DNA of 64,000 bases, taken from Prorocentrum cordatum (Eukaryota; Sar; Dinophyceae; Prorocentrales; Prorocentraceae). Under the pieces are notes generated by a model. It was not told the DNA's origin. It did not search any database and saw only the letters and a program-made list of their open reading frames with translations. Shown here piece after piece: positions 33,580 through 45,100 of this stretch (its first letter is position 1; each line of letters opens with the position of its first letter). The translations under genes and the position numbers were made by a program. The stretch covers positions 2,501 to 66,500 of the forward strand of contig CAUYUJ010004556.1 in NCBI GenBank assembly GCA_963575745.1, read 5' to 3'.

Positions 33580-34420
33580 ATAGGGTGGACACGATGATGA
33601 AAGAAACGGTGATGGTGACGATGGTGACGATGACGACGGCGCGGCCAATGACGACGCCGATGCTGGTCACGCCGATGACGGTGATGATGTCCAGCTGTCG
33701 GGGATCAAGTTTTGGAAGGATTTCGGCATGCGCGCGCGGCCGACGCGCGCGAGTGGCCCGCATGGTGTTCTTTGGCCGGAATCGTGCCCACCATCAAGCG
33801 CGCAAGGTTGTTCGAACGATTTCGACATGTGCGCGTGCGGGAGGCCCGTGCGGTCTCATCGGGTTAACATGTTGCAGCACCAATCGTGCTCCGAAGAGTT
33901 CGCGAGAGCGTGCGCGCGGTGTTTCGCAACACCATGTTACCAAGCCACGTGGTTCTTACATGATATCGGGCACCTCGATCTTGTAATCCCGACGGGGCAC
34001 AGGGTTTTTTGACGGATTCCGGCATGTGTGCGCGACGCCGCGCGCGTGTTTTTTTCTGTTTGATTGTTTGTTGTTGTTTTTTGTTTTTGTTACTTAGTTT
34101 GTTTGTATGTTTGTTTGATTGTGCAAAAAGCTGATGACCTTCGATCAACGAATGTGCGCGGATTGGTTGACAGGGATGATGGAGGGGGTCGATAAGGGGC
34201 TTGGCTGGGATGGTAGGCGACGGCGCGGCGACGGGGCGGCGACGGCGAGACACAGCCGCCAGCACGACCCCCAGGCCGCCAGGCCTGGGCGACGGGTGAC
34301 GACGAGGCGGCGACGGGGCGGCGACGGCGGCTACATCGCCGCCAGACCGACCCCCACGCCCAGTCGCTCCTTTCAGAAGGGGGAGACCCTACGTGCAAGC
34401 ACTGCTTGGGGGAAAGCGGC
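33580..34420. repeat. GAYGRTGACG and CGGCGACG repeats
   Basis: GATGGTGACGATGGTGACG (33610-33630), a CGGCATGYGCGCG motif recurring near 33725, 33822 and 34020, a T-rich stretch (34048-34120) and a GGCGACGGGGCGGCGACGG block (34215-34335). No gene. Confidence 0.6.
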
Positions 34421-34429
34421 ATGAGCAGA

Positions 34430-34600
34430 AACCTTGGAGCTCCGCGCGGATTGCTCTGATCGCCGCTGGGCCCCCCTTGGCGCCGCCTCCGGTGCTGCCC
34501 CTGGCGCGCTCCGCGCCTCTGGGATGGGGGTCCAGCGCAACTCTCCAAGAAATCACCGCAGACCGTCGACAGTTTATGTTCATGCAGTTGTTTCTGCCAC
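34430..34600 (+). mobile_element. Foldback element A, diverged copy
   Basis: Left arm GAGCTCCGCGCGGATTGCTC and TGATCGCCGCTGG, GC-rich centre CTGGCGCGCTCCGCGCCTC, right arm CCAGCGCAACTCTCCAAG, AAATCACCGCAGACC, then TTTATGTTCATGCAG. Order and centre match element A; the right arm has decayed most. Confidence 0.65.
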
Positions 34601-34989
34601 CAGTGTCGGCAGATCCAGTCCGAGAGGGCAGCTCTGGGGCACCCAGGGTTGCGGCAGTCGGCCACTTAGCAGAGGAAGCCGCACGTGCTGTTGATCTCGC
34701 CATGCCGTCCTAGAATCGCATGTGTCTGGCGTTGCCTCGGCACACGCTGTCTCGGGCGATTTCTATCGCGGGTAGGACGGGGATGCATGGCAAGGATGGC
34801 GATGGAACGTGTTGTGTCGGGGGATTCCAGTTTCAGGTAAGACGGTGATGCATGGCAAGGCCGGCGATGGCGTAAGGAGAGCGACGGAGGAAAACACGCG
34901 ACGCTGCTATTGTCCTTGTGAGCCAAGCGCCGCTTTCCCGTCGGGCAAGATGTGCACCGCTATGCTCGCACCCCCCAAATTGGCTCCGA

Positions 34990-35165
34990 GTAGAATTGGT
35001 ATGAGGATCGCGCTGACTCGGCGATGCATCGGCGACGTGGCTCGATGTATATGGAGCTTGACTCTCTCCACGCCGACGCCGCCGATACATCGGCCATGCA
35101 TACGCGATGCGTCTGCGATGCGATGCGATCTTGGGGCCCCATCTGCTCGGACGCTATCTGGGAGG
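34990..35165 (+). repeat. Single diverged copy of the ~407-bp element core
   Basis: GAGGATCGCGCTGACTCGGC, GATGCATCGGCGACGTGG, CTCGATGTATATGGAGC, CCGACGCCGCCGATACATCG, then GATGCGATCTTGGGGCCCC. Order and spacing follow the array units of 2.4-4.5 kb. Flanked by low-complexity DNA. Confidence 0.65.
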
Positions 35166-35349
35166 CTCCCAAGCGCTGCTTCTCCGTCGAGCAGGCTGTG
35201 CACTACTCCGCCGAACAAACAATACACAGACACCCTCCGCTGGATTGCTCCTGGGCCTCAGGGGAGGGTGGCGGTGTATAAATCACTACTGAGAGCCAGC
35301 GACCTTATACACCGTCCCCTCCCTGAAGGTACATGCAAAATTCGTCGGA

Positions 35350-35412
35350 GGGTGTCTGTATGTATATATATATATGTTATATGATATTTATATATATATA
35401 TATCTATATACT
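35350..35412. repeat. (AT)n microsatellite
   Basis: TATATATATA tracts with one TGTTATATGATATTT interruption. Confidence 0.9.
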
Positions 35413-35639
35413 CGTGGCGTAACTACGTACCCATGCTCGCACCCATGCCCTCCACTGCGACGTCGACGCCGACGGCGGTGGCAGCGACACGACGGTGCTC
35501 TCTCTTCTCTCTGCTTCCTGCCGCAGCCGTGCCGAGCTCCTGGGAACTTTTTCTGCAGCGCGTCGCGCCACCAGGTCTGACTCACCACGCCTCGGCGCGA
35601 CACGCGGAACACGTGTCAGCCCCCCGTCTCCCAAGTCCC

Positions 35640-36000
35640 AAGTCCCCCTCCTCCTCCTCCTCCTCCTCCTCCTCCTCCTCCTCTCCCAGCCTCCCGCTTC
35701 CCAAGTCTCTGCCAGCCTCCCGCTCCGCGGGGCGGAGCTGCACGCTGCTCGCTCGCAGGGCACAGCGTGCCGCCGGGGCCGCCGCCGCGACACAGCCTAA
35801 GCAGCAGCTCCCGGCCCAGACATGTGACGTCTTGCTTTTTTCAACACGGTGTCCCCAGCAGTCCCGACCCTTTCCCCAGGGCCGGCTTTTCATCGCGGCT
35901 CGTTTCGGCGAGGGCCCCCAGGGGCCAGAAGCGACCAAACACCTCTTATCGTTATCGGAGGCGCCTGCGGCGAGTCACCGCCGCCCCCTGCCTTTTGGGA
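35640..36000. repeat. TCC tract and two dispersed blocks
   Basis: A TCC tract (35644-35683). Then 35821-35905, with GACGTCTTGCTTTTTTCAAC and CCCGACCCTTTCCCCAGGG, matching 57885-57955. Then 35945-36000, the second copy of the 46-bp block at 6042. Confidence 0.65.
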
Positions 36001-36112
36001 TACGCCCGTGTGGCCAATCGTTTGGCACAAGTTTGGCCACGCTATTGGACCATGAGAGTTCCCCCAGCCGTTGTGGAAACTCTTCTGGGAACACTTGGGG
36101 GTGGATTACGGG

Positions 36113-37787
36113 AAAGATCAGGAGTTGGAGGAGGAGGAGGAGGAGGAGGACAAGGAGGAGGAGAGGAGGAGGAGCAGGAGGAGGAGAAGGAGGAGGAGGA
36201 GGAAGATGAGGAGGAGAAGAGCAGGAGGAGGAGGAGGAGGACGAGGAGGAGGAGGAGGAGGAGCAGAGGAGATGCACGGAGGGGGAAGGCGGAAGCCAGA
36301 ACCTGAAAGCAGAAAGCGGAAGACGGGAAGCGGAAGCCAGAAAAAATGAATGGCGGGAGGCCGCCCGCGCTGGAACCGAGAACGGACATCGAAACCAGAA
36401 ACCGGAAAAGTGCAAGAGGGAGATTCTCCGGGCAGGGACCGGAATCGGAGACCAGAAACCCTGACCTTCCAAGAGGGCAAAAAAAAGCACGCGACTTAAA
36501 AACCTATCCCTAAGCTATTCTACGTCTTGGTTTTAGGCAGTTTCGCTCCGTTTTTTAGGTTTTCAGGCCTCCAGTGCTAAAAAATAGCTCTCTGGAAGGT
36601 CAGGGCGGAGACCAGAAAACGGAAAACGGAAAAGAAACAGCGGGGGTGTCCCCGGACGGGGGCCCGAGCCAGAAACCAGGAACCAGAAGACGGAGAGCGG
36701 GAAGCACGGGAAGGCCCTGGGCAGATGCCGGGATTGGAGAGAGGAGGCCAGGAACCGGACATCCGAAACCGCAAACCGTAAACCGGAAAGCAGAAGCAGG
36801 AGACCGGAAGCTGGAAATCGGAAAGTTGAAACCAGAAACCAGAAAGCGGAAAGCGGACAGCGGAATCCAGACATTGGAAAGCGGAAGCCCGAAATTGGAA
36901 AACGGAAACCAGAAAGCGGAAAAGATCAGGAGTTGGAGGAGGAGGAGGAGGAGGAATAGGAGGAGGAGGAGGAGGAGGAGGAGGAGGAGGAGGAGGAGGA
37001 GGAGGAGGAGGAGGAGGAGGAGGAGGAGGAGGAGCAGAGGAGAGTCACGGAGGGGGAAGGCGGAAACCAGAACCCGAAAACAGAAAAAGCGGAAGACGGG
37101 AGGCGGAGACCAGAAAAGGAATGGCGGGAGGCCGCCCGCGCAGGGAGCGAGAACGGACATCGAAACCAGAAACCGGAAAAATGCAAGAGGGAGATTCTCC
37201 GGGCCTCCTCTGCTCCTCCCTCCTGTGCTCCTCCCCCTGCTCCTCCCCTCTCTTTGCCCCCCGCGTTTGCGCGGTTCCGAATGTTGTCGCTCGTGCGACT
37301 TCTCCATCCCACAGCTTGAGGATTTAAATTGCTTCGAGCCCGTGGTGAAGGGTCACCGGTGCCACTGTTGCTAAATGGAGTGCTCACTTGCGTGGTTGTT
37401 CATGGAGTTGGGGCTCTTTTGCGCTGAAAAAAAAAGAGGGAGATTCTCCGGGCAGGGACCGGAATCGGAGACCAGAAAACGGAAAGGGGGTGTCCCCGGA
37501 CGGGGGCCCGAGCCAGAAACCAGGAACCGGAAAACGGAGAGCGGGAGGCACGGGAAGGCCCTGGGCAGATACCGGGATTGGAGAGAGGAAGCCAGGAACC
37601 GGACATCCGAAACCGCAAACCGTAAACCGGAAAGCAGAAGCAGGAGACCAGAAACCGGAAATCGGAAAGTGGAAACCAGAAGCCAGACAGCGGAAAGCGG
37701 TCAGCGGAATCCAGACATTGGAAAGCGGAAGCCCGAAATTGGAAAACGGACACCAGAAAACGGAAACCGCAAGTTGAAAGCACGCAA
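36113..37787. repeat. Tandem duplication of a GGA / ACCAGAAACCGGAAA block
   Basis: GATCAGGAGTTGGAGGAGG begins at about 36116 and again at about 36924. GGGGGAAGGCGGAARCCAG recurs near 36279 and 37051. CCCCGGACGGGGGCCCGAGC and the next ~280 bp recur near 36649 and 37494. The order suggests a ~0.81-0.85 kb unit duplicated once. It is built from GGA microsatellite and short ACCAGAAAGCGGAAA units, and ends directly against the 5' LTR at 37788. Confidence 0.8.
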
Positions 37788-37968
37788 TGTCCCCTATTTC
37801 CTCGTCTCCCCCCCCTCCATGTGACGGACAGGCGCTTGCAGCCATTTTGGCTTTAGGGGGCGCTGACGCGCCGGTGACTGTGTGTGCTGAGTAGTTGTGT
37901 TCTTAACCCTCTCTTGAGAGACAGTGTTTCAGGCCTGTCGGCCTCCGCTCGCCCTATGCCGTCTCGCA
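37788..37968 (+). repeat. 5' LTR of the copia element
   Basis: Starts TGTCCCCTATTTCC and ends GCCGTCTCGCA. It contains GCAGCCATTTTGGCTTTAG (37838-37856), which resembles the spliced-leader core. The Gag ATG at 37956 lies in its last 13 bases. Confidence 0.9.
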
Positions 37969-39330
37969 ATGGCAGCTGGAGCGAGGACGAGGACCTGCCG
38001 GGTCAGGGGCGTGAAGATCAAGATGAGGGAGAGGGCACGTGTGAGGACAACACAGGTGCCGGTGAGAGAGGCGCCCATGTTTTCGATCCGTGGGAGAACG
38101 TCTCCACGCCCCAGAAGGAGGGGACGGTGCTTGCTGACGGAACCGCAGCCGTCTCTGCGGATGCAGGTGCGAGATCCTCTGCATGGGGTGGCTGGAGAGG
38201 CGCAAGGTCTGATTGGCAGGGGTGGTCTGGTTCCGACTGGTGGGGAGACAGGAAACAGGCCAAGTCAACGTGGGAAGAAATCAATCGAGATTACTCAGCC
38301 CCTCCAGTCTGGCACGGATTGGAAAATTTAGATTTGTATCTGGCTAGCCTGAGCCCGTGGAACAAGAGGACGGCTTTCAAACCCGAGACACGAGCCAGAC
38401 GGGTCATCGAGACTTTTCCTATTGAGCTTCAGGCCAGACTCAAAGTGATTCGTCACCTGTGTGACACCGACGACGGCTTCACCAGGGTGAGCGATCATAT
38501 CAAGCTGCTGAAGGGCGGACGAGCAGGCAACAAAGAAAGAGAAGCCCATAATGAAGCTCTGCTTGATTATTGTATCCGAAAGGGTGAGAAGTTGACGCAT
38601 TTCGTCATACGTCGTGATCAGAACATCGCCGCAGCGCCAAGGCTGGGGTAAACGTTGCCAGATGAGGTGAAGGCCAGATACTATGAGGAAGGAACCAACC
38701 TTACCCAGCACATGCGGCTCAACCTGAGGACCGCGATGGCCTGCGAGAAGTCATTTGGGCGCCGTTAGAAGGGCGCTGTTGGAGCTCGATGCCACAGAAA
38801 AGCCGACGTTTCTTAAAATGCAGGCCGTGGTTCCTCAGGCTAAGACTTTCGGGGCGGCCGCGCGTAAACCATCGGGGGCTGACGACGATCGCGGGGCCTG
38901 CGACGAAGGTGTTTGTTTCGGATTGTTCGAGACCGAGTTCGACGAGGAAGAGCTGAATACGATAGTGGTCTCTCTGGATGCTCAGGATCTGGATGCAGGT
39001 CGCATCGTGGACATGTTTGTCGAAGTGGCCCTTCCCACGCGCCTCGCGCATGGGCCGAGTGCAGGCAGTTGAAGACCAACAGGAAGGTTGACCGCGAGCC
39101 ATTTGATCGGAACAAGGCGGTCACCACCATGAAGGTTTTCCGGGATGGCTTCAAGAAACGATCCAGGGGCTCAAAGTGCGGAGCGAAGGGTCATTGGCGA
39201 GAAGACTACAGGAGGCCGTATCGCAGTATTGCCGACAGGATGAAGTCAGAGTCTAGCCGTCCAGGACCAGCCGGACAGAGCAGCGAGAAGAAGCCGTCCT
39301 CTCCATCATTCTATTTCGGGCTCGACCAGA
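37956..39330 (+). pseudogene. copia Gag, disabled
   Basis: Starts at ATG 37956 (MPSRNGSWSEDEDLPG). The conserved centre runs VWHGLENLDLYLASLSPWN, ARRVIETFPIELQARLKVI and DHIKLLKGG. TAA at 38649 and TAG at 38764 interrupt an otherwise continuing frame (between them LPDEVKARYYEEGTNLTQH); later coding character moves to the frame of 38913-39650. The nucleocapsid zinc knuckle near 39168-39209 reads GSKCGAKGHWREDY: the first Cys is Gly and the last Cys is Tyr, so only half of the CCHC set remains. Gag would form the particle and bind element RNA. Confidence 0.75.
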
Positions 39331-39960
39331 GCCCCGGTGCACATTCAGGTACATCTTGGGCAGTCATCGTGGATGAGCAGGGCCAGGCGGGCTCGCTCTC
39401 CGACGCCGTAGGAGACGCGAGGGCTGGCCAGGTGGGGCGGCTTTCGGCCTTCTCGGGCCAGGTGGGCGACGAGAAGAGTGACTTCGCGGCGGCGACGCGT
39501 CAGGACGTGGACGAGTGCGCGCTGGTGGACGCGGCAACTGGACAGGCGTTGATCGGTGCACCAGATATTGACAATATAGAGGCCGTGTTTGATGCCAAGG
39601 GTTCCATGGTTCACCTGAAGCCGAGAGCGTGTCTGCAGCCAGCGGGGTAGGGGGCAAAGTCATGCCGATCGGTATAGCAGCAGTTCCTGTCTCTTTGCTG
39701 GGCTGCGGGGTCGTCGAGTTCATGATGCTGCCCCATCCGCGTCCGCCCTTGTTGCCCATTCGTTTCTGGGGCTTTCTTGAATCAGTGATCGATCTTCGGA
39801 GCAAAGTCATGGCCGTCGGAAAAGGAGATCAGCGCCGAGACCTGAACCTGACGAGGCTTCCGTCCAGACATCGGGCTGTCTCGCCCATCGGTTGCGCTCC
39901 GTCGGAATTCCGTTTGTTCGTCACCAGATGTCCGTTTTTTTCATCGCCGCCAGATTTCCG
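39331..39960 (+). pseudogene. copia aspartic protease region, frameshifted
   Basis: CALVDAATGQALIG (around 39520-39560) occupies the place of the active-site D-T/S-G loop; here it reads D-A-A. After a stop at 39648 the domain continues in another frame (PIGIAAVPVSLLGCGVVEF, PPLLPIRFWGFLESVIDL), typical of the second half of this protease type. The protein would have processed the polyprotein. Confidence 0.6.
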
Positions 39961-42430
39961 TGTTTTCGTCAGAAAGCTTACAGGGACTTGGATGGCAAAT
40001 TCGTCCGAGGTCCCGGCTTTGCAGGATTGTCGGATCAGGCTTGGAAAGATGGTCAGGCGCGTGGTCGCGAGCCCCCGGGCGGAGGTCTCCTCCTTCGCCG
40101 CAGCAGGCGACCCGCCTGAGGAGATCAAGCAGTCCAGCCTCGGACGCATCACCTGCCAGTTGCTGGTGGGCTCCACGGCCAGCTGCAGGGTTCTCGAGTG
40201 CGAGTGGGCGGACGGCGTGCCGGACCGCTCGGTGACGTTCCCCGGCCGCTGGATCGGCTGCGCGGAGTCGAGATCGCGAGTCCTGATCAGGACATGGGGG
40301 TAGGGCCCGGCATGTCAGGTGAAGGGGTGGGGTCGCGCAGTCAGTCCTTACCTTCCTTTCCATCCTCCTTGCCTGGCGAATCGGGGGGGCGGGGCCACGG
40401 GGCGAGACCTTTTCCCGACCCTGGTGCTAGCCGATCCTCCGTGGCACGCATCGGCTCGAGGTATTGCAGCTGCCAGCTGACTTCGCCTCCGGCGAGACAC
40501 TCGCTCGGCGATGCCGCCGAAGATCAAGACCCTGAAGGCTCGAAGCGTTCGTTCACTCAGAGGGCTTCGCAAGCTGTTGCTGGTGGTTCAGCGGGACTCA
40601 GACTTGCCGATCGATTCGGATCTGGATGTGGCCCCAGAGAACGAACTGGAGCTGGGCCGGGATATCGAGATGAATTGCGACCAGACGCCGGATCCGTGGA
40701 TCGACGCCCAGCGGCAGAAGATAGACTACCGGGAGGAGGAGATGACGTTGGTCGAGAAGGAGCTCTTCCACGAGGGGGGCTTCCTATTGTCTCCGACGTC
40801 GCGGAAGTGGCACGCGTGGGCCATCTGGATGCCGACGTCTCTCCGGGTCTGTGCGGATTCGCGGCTCGCGGCGATTGCGGCGCCGCGCCTGGGGCCCAGT
40901 CGACGCGGCCAAGGCGAGGCCGCGGAGGCCAGCTGCTCGCGTCCGATGGCGGCGCGCTTCTGCGGGGGACACCGGCGCGGGTGCTACTCGAAGTGCCGAG
41001 CGCGCGGGGTGTGCCTCAGATTCGCGGGGAGATGAGGGGGGGGGGGTCGGGGAGACTAGAGTCGAGAGCATCGCCGAGCGCGAGAAGAGGTTGGTCAAGG
41101 AGGAAGAGGCCCCCGAGGACTTCGTCAAGCACGAGCGGACCCCGAGGTTCAACGCTCCGTCCCAGTGCGCGGTGTCTTGCGGGGGGCTCGAGGTTCCGAC
41201 GAAGGCGCCGCCGAACCCATCGGCCAAGAAGTCGCCTCCGCCGAAGTTGCCCAGCAGCAGCAGCGGCAGCGCCTCGACGATCGAGAAGAGCATCGAGACC
41301 ATGCAGTGGGTGATGACCGAGGAGCGGAAGGAGAGACAGCAGTAGATGGACGCCCTGATCGACGCGGCGAAGGGCCCGTGGGTGCTTCGCCCGGTGCAGG
41401 CGCCAGCGGCCGACGACGAGGAGTCTTAGGCGAGGAGTCCGTGAGTGGCCAGGCGGCAGCATCGGGCCAGTTTTTCCGGCCTGACCGTCAACCCACTGCT
41501 GCAGGCGCTTCGCATCGCCGACTAGCGAGCGACTGTTCGAAGGGAGAGGACCAGGCACGAGCAGCTCCTCTCTCCTCCTTTCCCAGTCCTTTTTCATTTT
41601 CCTGAGCAGGGACGGGTCCGCTCAGTCCCGTATCCTGGATCAGCTTCCGAATCCGGGGGTCTCCAGCAGCTGGGTTGCATAGGGTTTCAACGCCGCTTCC
41701 AGGGATTTGGGCTGCCCCGTTCGGAAACAGGAAACGATCATCGTTTCCAGTCGGGGGTTTGGGATCTCACCTCCGGGGAACTGGCGTCCTGGGCCCGAGT
41801 CTCGGAGGCAACGGGATGGGCATCTCAAGACCTCTCAGCCAAGGAAGAAGGAGTCTGGGCCACGCGTCTGGCCATGGGAGAGGTCGGGGATCGGGGCGCG
41901 GGTGGCCAGCTGAGGGAGGCCACGAGGCTGCAAGTCGCGAAGCGGGAGGCGGGGGAAGTCATGCTCGACGATATGTGTGTCTCGCTCTCGATCGAGGCTG
42001 TTGCCGGGGCCCTCGGTGGCCTCCTCGCCGGTGCCCTGGACATCGCGGTCTGGCGCGACGCGGCCGGGGCCTCAGACGGCCTTGGTCCTAGAAACTTATC
42101 CGACTTTGACCTGGTCCTCGACGTGGTCCAAGACTAGTCTAGCTGGGCCCGGCCCTCAGGCGCGTCTTCCTCAGCCTGGTGCTTCTTGGACCGCTTCGCT
42201 GACTTCGAAAAGGATGCTTTTGTTTCAGCCGCGGCTCCCAGGGAGGTTCGCCAGGAGGCCTTGCAGGTTTTGGAAGGGGCGGGGATGCGAAGGGTTAGGA
42301 GACGAGCTCGAGGAGACATTCAGCGGGCCCTCGAGAAGATCAGAGCCACCATATGCCTGGAGTTGCTCTCTCCTCCCAGGGTTGAGCCCGAACTTCGGCG
42401 GCGCGGCTTTCCCGCCCCCCCCTCTCTGGA
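39961..42430 (+). pseudogene. copia internal region, low similarity
   Basis: Coding-like composition, but the frame changes repeatedly (40511-41035, 40851-41345, 41874-42137 and others) and no named domain is visible. Acidic/basic linker sequence such as VEKELFHEGGFLLSPTSRKW suggests former polyprotein. It lies between the protease and the pre-integrase segment. Confidence 0.5.
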
Positions 42431-43170
42431 CCTGGGCCTAGTGGGGCCTTCGCCAGGTTGCGGACCGTGGGCGTCTCTGGGAAGTACTTCAGAAAGATGG
42501 CCCTCTCGTTGTTTTGGCGTCGCCTCCCGGTGCCGTTTTCAGCATTGCTCGTGCGACGGCTGACTGACCAGATGAATCCGGTAGAATGGGCCCGAACCGA
42601 ACATGAGGCTCTGTTGTTCGTTTCGATCTGCGCTCAGGTGGCGAGGCGCCGTCGCGAGAAGGGTCGCTATTTCTGGTTGGAACACCCTTTTTCGGCCGGC
42701 AGTTGGCGACTCGACAACGTTCGGGGACTGGCGGCTCTCGACGGAGTCTGCTATGTAGACATTGACCAATGCGATTTCGGACTTTCGATTTCTCCTGGAA
42801 CGTTGTCCAAGAAGCCCACTCGTCCTTTCTCGAACAGTCCAGACTTACCGCAGACTTGCTCAAGCAGGTGCAAGGTGGGGCATGAGCATCTCTCTCTGGT
42901 GGGTTGGGGCAGGGCGAAAGTGTCGTAGCAGTGCCCTCGTGGGCTGGTGGGCGCCATCTGCAGGGGTGTAGAGCTGACCGCCGCCCGCCTCCTCTCTGGG
43001 GAGGGGGCAGTTGTCTGCCATTTTTTCCAGTCGAAGTCCAGGGCGGGGACCCTCTCCAGTTGGACTCAGACGCTGAAGAGGAGGAACGCCCCCCCCCACA
43101 TCGTCCCTCCACCCTCCTTTCCGAGAGCCCAGGATTGTCGGAGCCCAAAACCTCCGAAGGGGGTGAGACT
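42431..43170 (+). pseudogene. copia pre-integrase segment
   Basis: Frame 42458-42928 has EHEALLFVSICAQVARRRRE, KGRYFWLEHPFSAGSWRLD, DIDQCDFGLS and KKPTRPFSNSPDL...KCKVGHEHLSLVG-like spacing. This stretch recurs between protease and integrase in dinoflagellate copia elements; its function is not known to me. A frameshift follows, with GAICRGVELTA at 42950-42982. Confidence 0.55.
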
Positions 43171-44060
43171 CAGGACGAGACCTTCAGGATGAGGCTCATA
43201 AGCTGCGCATTAACTTGGGGCACCCTCGTCGTGAAGAATTTGCACGGGCGCTCAAGGTCGCGAAAGTGCGTCAGGGCGTGATGCGTTGGGTGGCGGAATC
43301 CTTTCGGTGTCCGCAGTGCGACAGTAGGTCGCGCCCGCGCTGGCGTCGTCGCGCCCAGCTCCCCAGGACTTTCCGTTTCGCTGAGTTGATAGCGCTGGAC
43401 ATTTTCTATGTGCATGCTTTCGGTAGCTAGGTCCCAATTTTGAATGTCATAGGTCACGGGTCCACGTATCAGTGTTGTACCGTGCTTAGCGTTTGCGGCT
43501 CAACAGGTCTGGTCGGGTTTCGCCAGCGTACCCGTGGTCGCTATGTCGGATGGGGGGGCGGAGTTTGAGTCAGTCTTCCAGAGGGTTCTGGAGAATCTCG
43601 GGGTCTACCACCACGTTTGCGATGCGGGGGGTCCTCATCAGAACGGCAGGTGCGAGCGGCGCGGGGGGCTCGTCAAGGTCGCCCTGGCCATGGCCATGGC
43701 GGGGGTTTCCGTCCGCGCCCTAAATGACTTAGAGGGCCCAGTTTGTGAGGTGGTTTTGGCCGAGAACAGGTTTAGCAACCGTTGTGGGCTCTCCCCATAT
43801 CTCATGGTGTTTTGGGAGAACCCTCGACTGCCTCAGCGTCTTCTGTCAGACGACGCGGTGGATAATATCGGAGTGCAAGATTTGGCTCGGGGGGCGCGAG
43901 ACTCGGAGAGAACGGCTTCCGCTTATGCCCGCAAGCACTTTCTGCGGGGGGGGGCCCGCCGTGCCGTCTTGTACAATGGCGTGACAGAGTGTTTGAAGTT
44001 TGCCTCGAAGGCTCGGCGACGCGCTGATCTCGTCTTCAGGCCAGGAACCTGGTGTGCGTT
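43171..44060 (+). pseudogene. copia integrase
   Basis: The HHCC zinc-binding domain reads HKLRINLGHPRREEFARALK then CPQCDSR (43196-43325). The catalytic core keeps its three acidic positions: Asp in ELIALDIFYV (about 43398), Asp in MSDGGAEFE (about 43545) and Glu in HQNGRCERRGGL (about 43653). A TAG at 43428 and a shortened, frame-shifted stretch separate the first two, so no continuous enzyme is made. Integrase would insert the DNA copy. Confidence 0.8.
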
Positions 44061-45100
44061 TGGAGGAGACCAGGGGCCGCTATCAGGCAGGTTGAGTCTT
44101 CGAGAGCTCGGTGGACCGGTCCGGGAGGTGTTGTCTTCAAACCGGGAACGACAGTCTTGGTGGCCACGGGAACCGGACTTCTCAAGTGCTCGACTGAGCA
44201 GATTATAGGGGGGCCGCTCGGGACGAGGCCCAGGGGGCCGAGCTGCTTGACTTCGGGAAACTCGAGGGACTTAGGACAGAGCTCCAGAACGCATCTGGGC
44301 GCGTCGGCACCGTTGATGTCGAGGCCGGGTGGCCCCCTCCTCCCGCGGCCTGGGGCGTTCCTGAGCCAGATCGAGAAACGTTTGCCCCTGTGGTTGCCCG
44401 AGCCGAGCGCCCATCTCACTCAGATCATGTCAATCCGAGTCCTCCAGTTAGCGTAGTCCCGCAATTTGAGGCCGCGGACCGGGTGACAGCGACCAGCGGA
44501 CGGACCGCTTCAGTTTCGCAGACTAGCCGCAAGATTTCGTCTGCCGGGGCGAGTCCGGGTCCGCCTCCCGTTCTCTCTTCTCTTCCGATTGCTCCTCCTC
44601 CTCCTCGTGCTCTTCCCGTCCCTGCCCCCTCCGTCCCTGCTCCTGCCGACGTTGCCGAGGTTCGACCTCGTCCTCGGCGACGGCCCAGACTCGCCCCTAT
44701 CGAGGAGCGGACAGGTCCTGGGCAAGTGCGCCAGGCAGTGCAAGAGCTGGAGAGCAGTGCCCGAGGGATCTTCGGGACCGGTGCGCCACTGTGCATTCTT
44801 CGCGATCGCGGGATCGGTCCTAGGTCCAGTGTCCGGTCCCGGTCTCCCCCCAGGGGTGAGGCTTCCGGTGTCGACGGCCCAGAAGTGGTCATGGCTCCAG
44901 ATGAGCCGGGTGCTTTCAGCTGGTATGCCGATCTCGAGGATGATCATAACGAGGAATTTTGGGAGGAATTCTGTGGGTGGTACAGTTTGGAGTCGACCTT
45001 CTGGGAGCATGGGTCTAGTTTTGCTTCAGTTCCCTCCGAATGCACGGGCGGAGCACCTCCGGCTCGACGAGACGCGGAGGTTTCTTTGAAGAGCTTAACT
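44061..45100 (+). pseudogene. copia integrase tail and linker
   Basis: Phase changes near 44.2-44.4 kb, then frame 44390-45625 begins with a Pro/Ala/Ser-rich linker (PVLSSLPIAPPPPRALPVPA) and an acidic region (DLEDDHNEEFWEEFCGWY) before the RT domain. Such disordered linkers are usual between integrase and RT. Confidence 0.6.
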
